Source of the DNA: Thermothielavioides terrestris NRRL 8126
Lineage: Eukaryota; Ascomycota; Sordariomycetes; Sordariales; Chaetomiaceae
Length of the DNA stretch: 64,000 nucleotides
Reading direction: 5' to 3'
Assembly (NCBI RefSeq): GCF_000226115.1
Contig: NC_016460.1
Location: 124,001-188,000, forward strand
The translations under genes were made by a program, and so were the position numbers. Each line of letters opens with the position of its first letter. Position 1 is the stretch's first letter. The notes beneath the pieces are model-generated. The model was given only the letters and a program-made list of their open reading frames with translations. It was not told where the DNA came from and ran no database searches. Of this stretch, positions 1-10,698 are shown in pieces.

Positions 1-1184
1 CCGGTGGCTTCGGGCTGCGACATGGCGGAAGCGAGGTGTGGTTGTCCCGTGCAGAACAGCCAGCAAGTGTCAGGCGAAAGGGAGATGGGACTACACTCCA
101 CTATATGCGTCGGGGGCGGCCCACTGACATCCTTGACCCCTGGAACCGAAAGTGCCCTGCTCCCGGACCGCTGCGGGGCCGCGTGTTTGCCCCAACATTC
201 CAAACGGGCTTTACCAATGTTTCGGAGCAGCCCCGTGGTTTCGTATTGCCCGTTACGATCCGGGGCTGATACGCGCCACCCCCTCCCCTCCCCCCTCGCC
301 AAAGGTCCTCTGCACGAAGGCGGATCCGACCGTCGCTGCCAAAACGTGCGTTGGCGCGCCACATGCCGGCCTCCGCATTGGAATGCCGGACAGCCGCGCA
401 TCCTGGCATCGCCACGCCGTGGCTCCGCTAGTCAGTGAAGCAGCTGGCTGGTCGGTGGCAAACCAGCGACGAAAGACACTAGTTATTGCAGGAACTTTAC
501 ACTACCTGTACGGAACCGTCGGAGTGGTCTGACCACTCAAGGCCATTCGCCAGGCGGGCCAAAAGTTCCCGAGGCTAAACGTTGCGCGGATGCGACGCTG
601 ACCCTCTTGGGACAGTGGAGGCAGAATGTGACCTTGGGAATTGCGTATCCAGCCCGGACTACACCTTTGCCGAAAGGTCTATGCAGGGCCTCGCGAGGCC
701 GCAACGGCCAGACAGCAAGATTCACGGAACAATGGGATGGGGCTCGGATGCGGCTCCGTAAGGCAAGAACGAAACACGCCGATTCGAGGCCCGTCGCCGG
801 GCCGGACACAGGGGCTTCCGGTGACGAGCGGCCCCGCACACCGCGAGACCGGGGTTGTGGCACCCAAGGCGGTGCGGGGAACGCCACCACCGATGAGACC
901 ACCTGTGGCACAGCTAACCGGTGGGGTGGGACGCCATGGCAAATCCGGGGCGGTTGGGGTCGCACCAGCCACAGTATGTATCACGATGCAGCGCTGGCGA
1001 GGACAACGCGCTGGTCGCAGTAGCAAGGAATGAGACGCGTGCCAAGGCAAGTGGAGATGCTGCGATTTGGTGGATAGAGCATTAAAGGCCGGTGGCTGTG
1101 AGCTTCGACGGCAGGGAAGCTCAAAACAATCGGAGACTCCAGACTATTGCCAATTCTCTGAAAATGTAGGCGCCACCACCTCCC
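1..1184. other. Gene-free stretch, nothing recognised
   Basis: Several overlapping open frames of 80-145 codons exist on both strands, but none has a recognisable domain and they overlap one another in conflicting frames. I see no tRNA, repeat or transposon signature. It is probably intergenic, with the last part serving as 3' flank of the BolA gene. Confidence 0.5.
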
Positions 1185-1700
1185 TCACGGAACCCTCGTC
1201 TTGAGCTGCACGCCGTGCCAGTCCTTCATGAGGTCGCCGAGCGCGGCGTTGACGAGCCGCTGCTGCTTCAGCACGGTCAAGCCGCGGAACTTCTCGGAGC
1301 TGATCTCGATGCCGTACATGGACCCGCAGCCGCCCGAGATGTCCTGCACCACGAGCTGCGTGGGCGCAAATTCGGCCGCCAGCCGGTCCCAGACCTGCGA
1401 CTCGCCTTCGGAGAGGAAGCTCGGCTTTTCCAGCGCGTCTGCGGGCGCCGGGGCCGCCTCGCTTGGCTGCGCCGAGGCGGACGGCCGGGCCGCCGAGCTC
1501 GAGAGCTGCCGGGCGGCTGGTGTGGAAGCATGGTGCGGCGGGAGCTGGCGGGGCAGACACGCAGCCCGAGCGGACCGGAATTGACTTGTCGCGGCTACCG
1601 AGAGCGATCGGCTCGGGGCGGACAGATGCAGGAATCGCTGCGCGGGATTAGCATTGGCCGCGAGGGCCCAGCGGGCGCGCAGGCAGGCTCGGCAGATCAT
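1185..1700 (-). CDS. Mitochondrial BolA-like protein (BOL3/BOLA3 type)
   Basis: A single-exon ORF of 171 residues. The first ~90 residues are rich in Ala, Arg and Ser and almost lack acidic residues (MICRACLRARWALA..., RQLSSSAARP), as expected of a mitochondrial presequence. The C-terminal ~75 residues form the BolA domain, with the BOLA3-type motif around DISGGCGSMYGI that contains the single conserved Cys, followed by FRGLTVLKQQRLVNAAL and the end KDWHGVQLKT. BolA3-type proteins act with Nfu1 and monothiol glutaredoxin in late delivery of [4Fe-4S] clusters to mitochondrial enzymes such as lipoate synthase. The ATG at 1698-1700 is the only start that includes the presequence. The assignment to type 3 rather than type 1 rests on the Cys in the GGCG motif and the leader. 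It is transcribed away from the protease at 3.9 kb. Confidence 0.88.
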   Translation of the reverse strand: MICRACLRARWALAANANPAQRFLHLSAPSRSLSVAATSQFRSARAACLPRQLPPHHASTPAARQLSSSAARPSASAQPSEAAPAPADALEKPSFLSEGESQVWDRLAAEFAPTQLVVQDISGGCGSMYGIEISSEKFRGLTVLKQQRLVNAALGDLMKDWHGVQLKTRVP

Positions 1701-2683
1701 GGCGGCGAGTGCTTGCTATTGTCGGAGCGCCGAGTCAGTCAGCGCATGGGTCGGGGATCTGGCGGTGCGCCACGCGAGCGCTTACCTCGTTCGACCGGCA
1801 ATGCTGCTCAGCTCGAAAAGCAGCAAATCTGGGATGAATGCAGCCTTCCAAGGTTGGAGCGACGGATCCGCGTCCAGCCGAATTGAAGACGCGGCCTGAC
1901 CATTGCGCGGCTGCTGATTGGTCCGGCGGTGCCACTTTCCGGGGAAGCCCACCTGCTGCCTGGCCGGTCTTGGCATGCCCATTGTGAGCCGTGCGTGGGA
2001 TGCTGGGTCTCCCGATTTGCCAACAATGGCTCACGGCACAGCGACAGGGCGCAGGCATGACTTCGTTGTCGAATCCACGACTCCATGAGCGAATGCCATG
2101 GGAGTCGATTCACCAATTACCGTTACCGTTACCGTTTCCGTTACAGGCATTACTATGTTCATTGGACGACGGCTCGAGCATGGCGGTAACTAACTAACTC
2201 AACCTCATCGACGCAAGCACGAAACCCCAACCGCCCAGCTGTGATCCGCTCGCCTGCTTTGTGCGAGCGCCTCGGCCAACATGCGGTGACTTCCGCCCGC
2301 TAGCGAAAATGCGTTCCAGAGAGGTTGCGGTACGGAGTACAGTTTACACGGTGACGGCAGCGGCAGCGCGATAATTTACTCCCGGCGGCCTGCATATATC
2401 CAGACACTCGCCTCGGCAGATCTGCGCCCGTCCTGCTGGCTGACGGCTCCCAGTGCCGAGCGACCGCCGTGCACGGCCCATCTCTCGAGCCACTGGTGCG
2501 AGCTGTCAAGCCCGGTCCACGCCCAGGATGCTGCGATACTTACGAAAACTACAGTGATGCTTGAAGAGTTCCTGTCAGTTAGTCTTGAGCACTCGGTCAA
2601 GAATGCACGGGCAGGTGTTGAGCACGACCAGGGGCCGCGCAATGCGGGGCATCTCAGCCGGGAAGGTGACATCTCGTGGTCGT
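1701..2683. other. Intergenic, 5' flank of the BolA gene
   Basis: No gene is recognised. The stretch holds a short hexanucleotide repeat at 2117-2144 and ends at the inverted-repeat element that begins at 2684. Confidence 0.55.
2117..2144. repeat. (TTACCG)n microsatellite
   Basis: Three perfect TTACCG units are followed by TTTCCG and a partial TTAC. It is a simple tandem hexamer between the BolA gene and the inverted-repeat element. Confidence 0.8.
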
Positions 2684-3052
2684 CGTTAAAGAGGTCCCGC
2701 CAAGACTAATTTCGGAACCTACCGCTTACAAGTATTTACAAATCGCCAAGGCCACGACGACTTCAAGCAACATCAACAGCGAAGAATCGCAAAGACTCGT
2801 AGCAACAGCTTTGCGAAACCTCAACCAAATCGAAAGAAAAGAAAACGAAGTTAACCCGCACCCTAACCTTGACCCTCACCCTAACCATAACCCTCACCCT
2901 AACCAGCGGGGGGCTGGCGCCGCCCCCCGCACCCCCGGCGAACTAACCCTTGGCGATAGTGCAAACCCCTTGGCGGTCTTGGCGGGGTACTGACGTTGTA
3001 AAAACATTGCCGACAATTGGCCGAAATTAGTCTTGGCGGGACCTCTTTAACG
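2684..3052. mobile_element. MITE-like element with 32-bp perfect terminal inverted repeats
   Basis: Bases 2684-2715 (starting CGTTAAAGAGGTCCCGCC) are the exact reverse complement of 3021-3052 (ending GGCGGGACCTCTTTAACG), over 32 of 32 positions. The whole unit is 369 bp. Both ends contain TTAA (2686-2689 and 3047-3050), so the element proper could be AGAGGTCCC...GGGACCTCT (2690-3046) flanked by a TTAA target-site duplication, as piggyBac-type elements make. Because TTAA is palindromic this cannot be separated from a longer inverted repeat. The interior has one open frame of 105 codons without a recognisable transposase domain, so the element is non-autonomous. It also holds telomere-like repeats. 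Confidence 0.8.
2861..2904. repeat. Telomere-like CCCTAA/CCCTCA repeat tract
   Basis: Inside the inverted-repeat element the sequence alternates CCCTAACC, GACCCTCA, CCCTAACC, ATAACCCTCA and CCCTAACC. CCCTAA is the complement of the usual filamentous-fungal telomere unit TTAGGG. The tract is imperfect and only about 45 bp long. Confidence 0.6.
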
Positions 3053-3905
3053 TCTACCCATCTCGTGCTGCAGGAACTGCACGTTGATAGGCAACATCGA
3101 CGGCTGGGGCAATCTCCCTCCTTCCGGGCCAGGAACGATTTTGCATGACGAGCCTCCTTGACGCCATTTCCGCTCCCCGCCAGCCAAGGCTCACGGCGCG
3201 ATGCAGTTGCCCGAAACGGCGTGGCAGCGCGTCTGTGCCGAGACTGAGGGCAGAGTCGATTGTGTTATCGATCCAAGCCAAACGCCGGACACACGGGACC
3301 CCGCGTCAACTGCTGCCGTCTCGGTGTGCCATGGCACGCCGCGGGGGGGGCACCAAATCAGGGGCCGACTTGGCGCCAAGCTCAGCCTAATTCGGATCGG
3401 CCAGGTGCTCAGGACCGTCCGCCAGACAGGTCGCACAAATTAACGCCGCTTTGGCCAAGATGGCACGCGAGAAGGGTCGCATGCCAACGGCTGCGACGTG
3501 ACCGACCTGCCTTGTCGAGCAAGCCCGCCGCGGGCCAATCTGCTGCCTCGCCGCCAATGAGGGAGGCATTGCGCTGGCGATAAGCATTTTGGGTAAATTC
3601 GGCCGCAACGTCGCCCCTGACGTTCCGGCGCGCGGGCAGCAAGACAATACCCGCGGGCAAGCACGTCACGTCCCCCCTCCCTGCTGCGTACAGAAGACAT
3701 ACCTACATATACCTGCGGCCATGGCGCCCGCCCGGCCACCACGCGCTCGGTCTGGGCCGAAATACGGTCTGTTGTCTGCAGCGCCGAGTGCCATTCCTTC
3801 GCTCGCCCGCTGCCCAGCCGGTCAGGTCCCAGTCACTCGTTTTTCCCTTGCCTACCTCTCCCTGATCGCCGATCGCCCGGTTCGCCGGCGCGTGAGCCAC
3901 TCGCT
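3053..3905. other. Intergenic, 5' flank of the subtilisin-like protease
   Basis: No gene is recognised. Overlapping small frames on both strands conflict with each other. The last 100 bp before the ATG at 3906 are pyrimidine-rich with short TCTCC/TTGCC runs, typical of a fungal leader. Confidence 0.5.
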
Positions 3906-6743
3906 ATGGTCCGGTTAGATCTGGTTGCCGCCCTGCTGGCGGCCACGACCCTCGCAGGAGCTGTCGCACCCAACCCGCCCGCCATCGTCCCGGGCGCGTA
4001 CATCATCGAATATGCCGAGGATCAGGTGCGCGCCCCCGGCCGCGGTCCGCCACCCCTTGCTGCATGCTAACTCCCGCAGGATACGCATGCGTTCGTTGCC
4101 CAGGAGCTTGGGGGCAAGGCCTCGCTCCGCAAGGACCTGCGCTTCAAGCTGTTCAAGGGCGCCTCGGTCCAGTTCACGGACACTAAGAATGCCGAGCAGA
4201 CGGCCGCCGAGGTGGCCAAGCTGCCGCAGGTCAAGAAGGTGTACCCCGTGCGCCGGTATCCGGTGCCGAGACACGTGGTGCACTCGACGGGCCACGCCGC
4301 CGCCGAGAGCGTCGCCAAGCGGCAGGCGGACAGCGACACCTTCTCCACGCACCTGATGACTCAGGTCAACAAGTTTAGGGACGCGGGGATCACCGGCAAG
4401 GGCATCAAGATCGCCGTGATTGATACCGGCGTAAGTGTCTCGGGGGGCGCGCCGCGCGGCTCGGCGTCCCGGCCGGCGTTCCGGCTGACGTGTCACTGAC
4501 GGCGCGACGCGCAGACCGACTACCTGCACCCCGCGCTGGGCGGCTGCTTCGGCCCGGGCTGCCTGGTCTCGTACGGCACCGACCTGGTCGGCGACGACTT
4601 CACCGGCGAAAACACGCCCAAGCCGGACCCGGACCCGCTCGACACCTGCAACGGCCACGGCACGCACGTCGCCGGCATCATCGCCGCGCAGACCAACAAC
4701 CCGTACGGCATCGTCGGCGCCGCCGCGGACGTCACCCTGGGCTCGTACCGCGTCTTCGGCTGCAGCGGCGACGTCGGCAACGACATCCTGATCGCCGCCT
4801 ACAACATGGCGTACGAGGACGGCAGCGACATCATCACCGCCTCCATCGGCGGCTCCTCCGGCTGGAGCGAGGACCCCTGGGCCGCCGTCGTGTCGCGCAT
4901 CGTCGAGAGCGGCGTGCCCTGCACGGTGTCGGCCGGCAACGACGGCGACGCCGGCGTCTTTTTCGCCTCGACCGCGGCCGACGGCCGCCACGTCACCGCG
5001 ATCGCGTCGGTTGATAACAGCGTCACGCCGGCGCTGCTCACCCGCGCCTCGTACACGGTCAACGGCAGCGCCGCGTCGTCCTTCGGCTATGCCGCCGGCG
5101 AGCCGGCCGCCTGGAACAACATCAGCCTGCCGCTGTGGGCCGTCAGCTTTAACACGACCGACCCGGCCAACGGGTGCGACCCGTACCCGGACTCGACGCC
5201 GGACCTGTCGGGCCACATCGTTCTGGTGCGCCGCGGCACGTGCACGTTCGTGCAGAAGGCGACCAACGCGGCGGCCAAGGGCGCTAAGTACGTCATCTTC
5301 TACAACAACGTGGTCGGGGCCAGCGCCGTGTCGGCGCAGGTCGACGGCATCGAGGCCACCGCCATGGTCACGGCCGACCAGGGCGAGGCCTGGATCTCCG
5401 CGCTGCAGGCCGGGTCCGAGGTCGTCGTCAGCATGCCGGACCCGGCGACGGCCGGCGTGTTCCTCGAGTACTTCAACGACACGGCCACCGCCGGCTTCCT
5501 GAGCGACTACACCAGCTGGGGCCCGACGTTCGAGGTCGAGGTGAAGCCGCAGTTCGCGACGCCCGGCGGCTCGGTCCTGTCGACGTTCCCGCGAGCGCTC
5601 GGCTCGTACGCCGTCCTGTCGGGCACCTCGATGGCGTGCCCGCTGGCCGCCGCCGTCTACGCGCTGCTGATGGACGCGCGCGGCACCAAGGACCCGCGCA
5701 CGCTCGAGAACCTGCTCTCGTCGACGGCGCACCCGAACCTGTTCCGGCTGTCCGGCAAGTCGCTGCCGTACCTCGCGCCCGTGCCGCAGCAGGGCGCCGG
5801 CCTGATCCAGGCCTGGGACGCCGCGCAGGCGACCACGCTGCTCAGCGTGTCGAGCCTGTCGTTCAACGACACGGACAACTTCAACCCGGTGCAGAACTTC
5901 AGCCTCTCCAACACGGGCAGCAAGCCGGTCACGTACACGCTGAGCAACGTCGGCGCGGCCACGGCCTACACGTTCGCCAACGACACCACCATCGTGCCTG
6001 CGTCGTTCCCCAACGAGCTGACGGGCGACTTCGCGACGCTCGCGATCGAGCCCAGCACCTTCACGCTGCCCGCGGGCCACCGCCAGGTCATACAGGTCAC
6101 GGCGGCCGCGCCCAAGGGCGTCGACACCAAACGGCTGCCCGTCTACTCGGGCTACGTCGCCATCAACGGCTCGGACGGCTCGGCGCTGTCGCTGCCGTAC
6201 CTGGGTGTCGCCGGCAGCTTGCACTCGGCCGTCGTGCTCGACGCGGGCAACACGTTCCTCAGCCGCGCGAGCGACAACAACAACACGCCGGTTCGCGCCG
6301 ACACGACGTTCCTGCTGCCGCCGCCGGGCTTCGCCAACGACACGGCGTACCAGAACACAACGCAGCAGCCCAAGCTGGTGGTCTCGCTGACCATGGGCTC
6401 GGCGCTCGTGCGCGTCGACGTCGTGCCGACGGGCAACTGCTCGACGGCGGCGCGCAACGCGACCGTCGTCTTCGGCACGCGCACGCTCGGCCAGCCCGAC
6501 GGCCTGCCGTCCTGGTGGAACCCGCGCGGCCAGCTCGAGTACTCGTGGGACGGCAAGCTCGACGACGGCTCCTACGCGCCGCCGGGCGCCTACAAGCTCG
6601 CGGTCAAGGCGCTGCGCATTTTTGGCGACGCCAAGGACGGCAGCGAGTACGACGCGGCCGAGACGGTCCAGTTCCGCATCAAATACGCGCCGGCGCCGGC
6701 GAAGCTGGCCAGGAGCAGGAGCAAGAGCAGGCGCGGGCGGTGA
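3906..6743 (+). CDS. Secreted subtilisin-like serine protease (S8, Vpr-like, with PA insert)
   Basis: Three exons: 3906-4025, 4080-4430 and 4515-6743, giving 899 residues. Introns are 54 and 84 bp; the first has a perfect TGCTAAC branch site. Residues 1-19 are a signal peptide (MVRLDLVAALLAATTLAGAV), followed by an I9-type propeptide (PGAYIIEYAED...). The catalytic triad is Asp155 in AVIDTG, His205 in NGHGTHVAGI and Ser529 in SGTSMACP. A protease-associated domain lies between His and Ser (around GHIVLVRRGTCTFVQKA). The C-terminal ~330 residues form beta-rich Fn3-like domains with many N-glycosylation sites (NDT, NGS, NTT). The protein ends in a basic tail (RSRSKSRRGR). It probably degrades extracellular protein. 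Intron 2 falls directly after the DTG motif. An opposite-strand stop-free frame covers the whole gene and is a composition effect. Confidence 0.93.
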
Positions 6744-8454
6744 GCTGGAGCCCGTGGGGCCGGTTACTGTACATGCACAGTGCACAACATCGGGCAACAT
6801 GTGAGCTCAGGGGCCGGACGGGGAGATTGGGTGGCGTGCGTTTGATGAGCGACGATAGAGCCTAATACACTTGCTTGAGTGGTTTACGAGGTCCGAATTT
6901 TGCATCCCTGGTGCGCATCCGCTTTCGATCAACTTTGCGTGAAATGAGGGATGGAGGGAAAAGGGGCGGCCAATTTGTTCCTTCGCTGGCGCGCCTGGGG
7001 AGGGATCGACGCTTCCTCTGCGCCGTTGGGCACAGCAACCGAGCTGTTGGGAGGCTTGGGCTGCTCACTATTTTGTGCGTTTGCTTCTGCCGCCGGTCCT
7101 AAGGGACAGATACACCAACTGCACAGTGGAGTTCGTTTGGAGGCCGTCGCAAACTGGCAAATGACACGGAGGAGAAAGCTGTTGGGATTAACATATTTAT
7201 TGCAGATCCCGACACACCGCCGGACGCCCTTGGGCTTGGCGACTGACTGCCTCCCCAGCTGAAGGAGCAGTCGTTTGCTTCTTGTTTGGTCAGCCGCATG
7301 CAAGGGGCACTGTGCGAGGTGATGTGTTGGTGCGCCCCTGGAGAACTGGCCATGGCGGTTTGGGGGAGACTGCATCTGGCGGTTCCTGCAGGACACGACG
7401 TGTATACTACACTAATCCGCACGTTCAATCCACCACATACGGAACTAGAGTAGCGCTGATCCCAATAGTTACCGGTTAGGGCAAAGCTTCCCCGGACGCA
7501 CTGCCGGGGCCGTGCGGCGAAGCCCAACGGTCGCCGCGTTGCACTGCAGGACCGCCGCACGATGACTGTGACGGCGGAAGTTGCCTTCGTCTCGCAGCCA
7601 CACTGGCGGGCCAGGGCTTCCATGGGAAGATCGGCGCCGGCATCTCCCCTTACGTTAGTTAGCGCGGGAGCTCCACCGCTGGCAGGGCTGCTTGGCCTGT
7701 CACCACGTCGCACTCCAACAGCCTTCTCGAAAGTGGGTCGAGCTAATGACTGCCGGCATGCTTTTTGCCCCAGCCGCTGCCTCTTGCGGGAGCCGCGGGA
7801 GCAGCTGAAATGAGAGAGGTGATTACCAGACAAACTGGCGCTCGGATGGCGGCATGACGCGGGCTTCTCGTATGTAGACTTCACTACAATATGTGCGCTC
7901 GTGTATGAGCAGATGAAATGCACGACCGGCGGCGAGCTGTCACCTCACAGTGCGCCGGCGTGCAGTGGCGCCTCGACAGCGCTGCCTGATCGAGCCGCAG
8001 GACGGGCGATCACGACCAGTCTGGGCCGCTTGGCAGAGGCTATTGGGATCCGCGCGCAACACCATGCCGAGAACAGCGAAAGCATCCTGGACGGGCCGTG
8101 GGAGGCGCTGTCGGCGATTCAGCGGGAAGCTTCCGCCCCTGGGACTCGCCGGGGGTCGTGGAGATGGGATGATTTCGGGACCGGCCAGGGACGGCGGCTG
8201 ACTCCTGCAGGCTGGGTCCTCGAGGGGGCACAGGGCGAGAGAACCGTGATGGCCGCGGGTATTAAAGTGGCGAGACATCCCGAGCAAGCAGCTGTCTGCT
8301 TCCTTGGACCATCACTCCAGTGCTCAGCTTCAGTAACAATAACTAATTCCTAATCGGGTCGCATCCCAGTCGCTCTTTCAGCTCAGTACTTCCTTTCACC
8401 TGTTGTTTTGTTGCTCAGTCAATCACTTTTCACCCTCCCACTCTCACCGCCACG
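6744..8454. other. Intergenic, no gene recognised
   Basis: A 274-codon stop-free stretch on the minus strand (7099-7923) lacks an ATG at its beginning, shows no domain and has a Ser/Arg/Pro-rich shadow-like composition. The last 80 bp (8375-8454) are rich in C and T and form the leader of the small secreted protein gene. Confidence 0.5.
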
Positions 8455-9363
8455 ATGAAGTTCTTCAGCGCCGCTCTCGCCGTGCTCGCCGCCGGCTCCG
8501 CCGTTGCCGCCCCGGTTGACAGCCGCAGCGAGCCGTGCCCCTGCGAGGGCTCCGGCTCCCCGTCGCTCCCTCCCGTCAGCCTGCCGACCGTGAGCGTGCC
8601 GTCTGCCAGCATCCCGCCCATCAGCCTGCCCACGCCGTGCACGACGCTCAGCAGCCCGCCCGGCCAGATCACGGGCGCCCCTGGCGGCGGCGACTCCGTC
8701 TCGGTCGTCGTGGGGGCCCTCGTCGAGGTCGTCGTCGACGTCGAGGCCAAGGTCAAGGCTGAGCTGGGCCTGATTGGTAAGAGCCCATCTCCCGGTCAGA
8801 ATTGATATTCAACCCTGCTGACATCACCGACCGCAGCCGACATCATCGCCAAGGCCGACATCGACGTCGATGCGCTCGTTAAGGTGCTCGTGGACCTGGA
8901 GGCCGACCTCAAGGTCCTGGTCGACGCCGAGGCCAAGCTCAAGGGGCTCGCCATCGATGCCGCTGTCCTGGTTGCCGCTGATCTCGAGGTTGTGCTCAAG
9001 CTCGTCGCCGAGATCCAGGCCCTGCTCGCCGAGGTCGAGGTCTGCCTGAAGGGTCTCGTCGCGATCAAGGCTGGTATGTGCTCCCCGTTGCACCGCAAAA
9101 CGGAGAAAATAAGATTGGACTCTGACCTGACCGTCTCAGACATCCTCGTCGTCATCGGCGTGCACCTCCACGCCTGCCTCGACGTGATCAACGCGATCGC
9201 CAGCGTCGTCGTCAAGTTCGCTCTGGCCGTCGTGGCTGCCGTGACCGCCAACGTTGACCTGCACGACATCGTGGTCAAGATCTCGGCCTCCGTCGACGTC
9301 ATCAACAACACCTGCGGCAGCATCGCCGGTCTGCTTGCCCCCGTCCTCAAGCTCGTGCACTAA
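8455..9363 (+). CDS. Small secreted amphipathic-helical protein of unknown function
   Basis: Three exons: 8455-8776, 8837-9073 and 9140-9363. All splice junctions keep the frame (introns 60 and 66 bp), giving 260 residues. Residues 1-19 are a signal peptide (MKFFSAALAVLAAGSAVAA). Residues ~20-75 are Pro/Ser-rich with Cys pairs (EPCPCEG, TPCTTL). From ~80 to the end the protein is an almost continuous run of Val/Leu/Ala with regularly spaced Asp, Glu and Lys, in pseudo-repeats such as VLVDLEADLKVLVDAEAKL, predicting long amphipathic helices. There are only a few further Cys (EVCLKG, HACLD, NNTCGS). I do not recognise the family. The composition suggests a surface-active or cell-wall secreted protein, or an effector-like one, but no function can be read from it. 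There is no GPI signal. Confidence 0.82.
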
Positions 9364-9961
9364 AGTGGGCCCTGTCTGGTAGTTCTGGGACGCTGGCCGC
9401 GCCCGCCGGGGCCTCACGGGGTGGTTGCGAAGGGGGTTGTCGACACTTCGTCGTATCTAGTTAATGTGTAATTGAAAACGTCACGATGTTATGTGGCATG
9501 CAGAGGCTTCCTGTCGCGGTGTGTCGCGGTGAATTGTCTTTGAATCTGATGTGATGCCCTTGAGGTTCTTCAGCCGGCTACGCCCGCGCTACGATGGTGC
9601 ACTGGGTTGTTCGAATGTGATGTTTCCGGGCGCTTCAGCGGTCTTTCGCCTCGCAGGCTCTTCGTCAGGTGTGTTCTGTGGGCGGTTAAGCACACGCGTC
9701 AATCACCTTGCGGCTGATATAAGTCTAGTTTGTTCCCGCGCTCGAGCAGCCGAGGATGGCGATGGGTGTTCAGTAAGAGAGGAGCCGGTCTGATTTCAAT
9801 GAACGTGGGTGCTTCAGTGACGCCACACCCCCCGGCTTGCGCGGCTGACCGTCATGCTGAAGTGAGAGGTGAAAGCCCAGTTACGATTTTGTCCACACTC
9901 TTCTCACCCGAGTGGAACGGCCACGAATACAGCTACGTCCTCGAATTCATGCTCCATTTGC
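9364..9961. other. Intergenic between two convergent genes
   Basis: This is the 3' flank of the secreted-protein gene and of the decayed minus-strand gene. No gene or structured element is seen. Confidence 0.55.
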
Positions 9962-10698
9962 TCACCTACCGGAATGGTTCATCTCCCCCAGGAGCATCCC
10001 AACTTGTCTCTCCATGTGGATGTACATCAGGCTCAGGTCCTTCAGCCCGTAGAGATTGATCCGCCACTGTCCAACTTCCTGGACGGGATCTTGCGGTGCC
10101 ATGGTTCTCGGAATAGTTATGTGACGCAAGGCCATCGCATCCCACGGGTCATGGCGCTGACGGTTCGCACTGGACGGCTCGATGGGGAATGGCGCTGGCC
10201 TCGGGTGGTCCCGACAGACCAAAAAAAATCCGACCAGGTCCTCGAGCTGGGCAGGTAGAAGCCCCCAGAAGCGAAAGGTTGTGCGCTTCCCGGCGGAGTG
10301 GAAGGAAATGTTGCGGCACTATCTGGATCCCCGACTCAACTCAGCTCCGGACTCTCCTGGGCCAAACACCACGACACTTCCGAGAACACGGTCTTCGGCC
10401 CAGTATCCGGCCACGTCGGCGAGACATGCAGGTACTGGTCTCAGTCCATGTAATCGACATGGTAAAACAGCGTCGGGTGCGGCAGTATGTACTCGAGTCC
10501 TCGAGGGACCAGCCGGCCATCGTCCAGAGTTTCCCATTGAGGTCCCTCCTTCTCAAAGGAGACAACGGCGCGAATCTCGTCCTCGCTGAGGATCTTAGAA
10601 GCTGACAGAAACAGAAGCACACCGATCTGGTGTATCGGTACAGCCACGAGCTCGACAAGGCGCATGGTGAATTCGCAGGAGCCGGGCGGCATGTACAT
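9962..10698 (-). pseudogene. Decayed gene of an uncharacterised fungal protein family
   Basis: From an ATG at 10696-10698, 85 codons are open (MRLVELVAVPIHQIG, FEKEGPQWETLDDGR, HPTLFYHVDYMD) and end in TGA at 10441-10443. The same frame continues sensibly after the stop (QYLHVSPTWPDTGP). Then a different frame carries the next plausible segment (DVAGYWAEDRVLGSVVVFGP). That frame has a TAG near 10318 and then runs on for over 110 residues (ISFHSAGKRTTFRFWGLL ... HDPWDAMALRHITIP) to a TGA at 9962. The joined pieces resemble a fungal family I know only as hypothetical, with the YHVDY, GYWAE, FFHS and DPWDA landmarks in this order. So at least two stops and one frame change interrupt it. Both stops could arise by C-to-T change on one strand or the other. 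A multi-intron gene is less likely, because adjacent family landmarks overlap in different frames with no room for an intron. Confidence 0.6.

Noticed and set aside
3915..6800. 961-codon stop-free frame opposite the protease
   Set aside because: It mirrors the protease exons. Its Arg/Val/Ala/Gly-rich composition is what the reverse strand of high-GC3 coding DNA gives, and it shows no domain.
7099..7923. 274-codon minus-strand frame in the 6.7-8.5 kb gap
   Set aside because: It opens on a non-ATG codon, overlaps other frames and has no recognisable domain or codon bias of the real genes.
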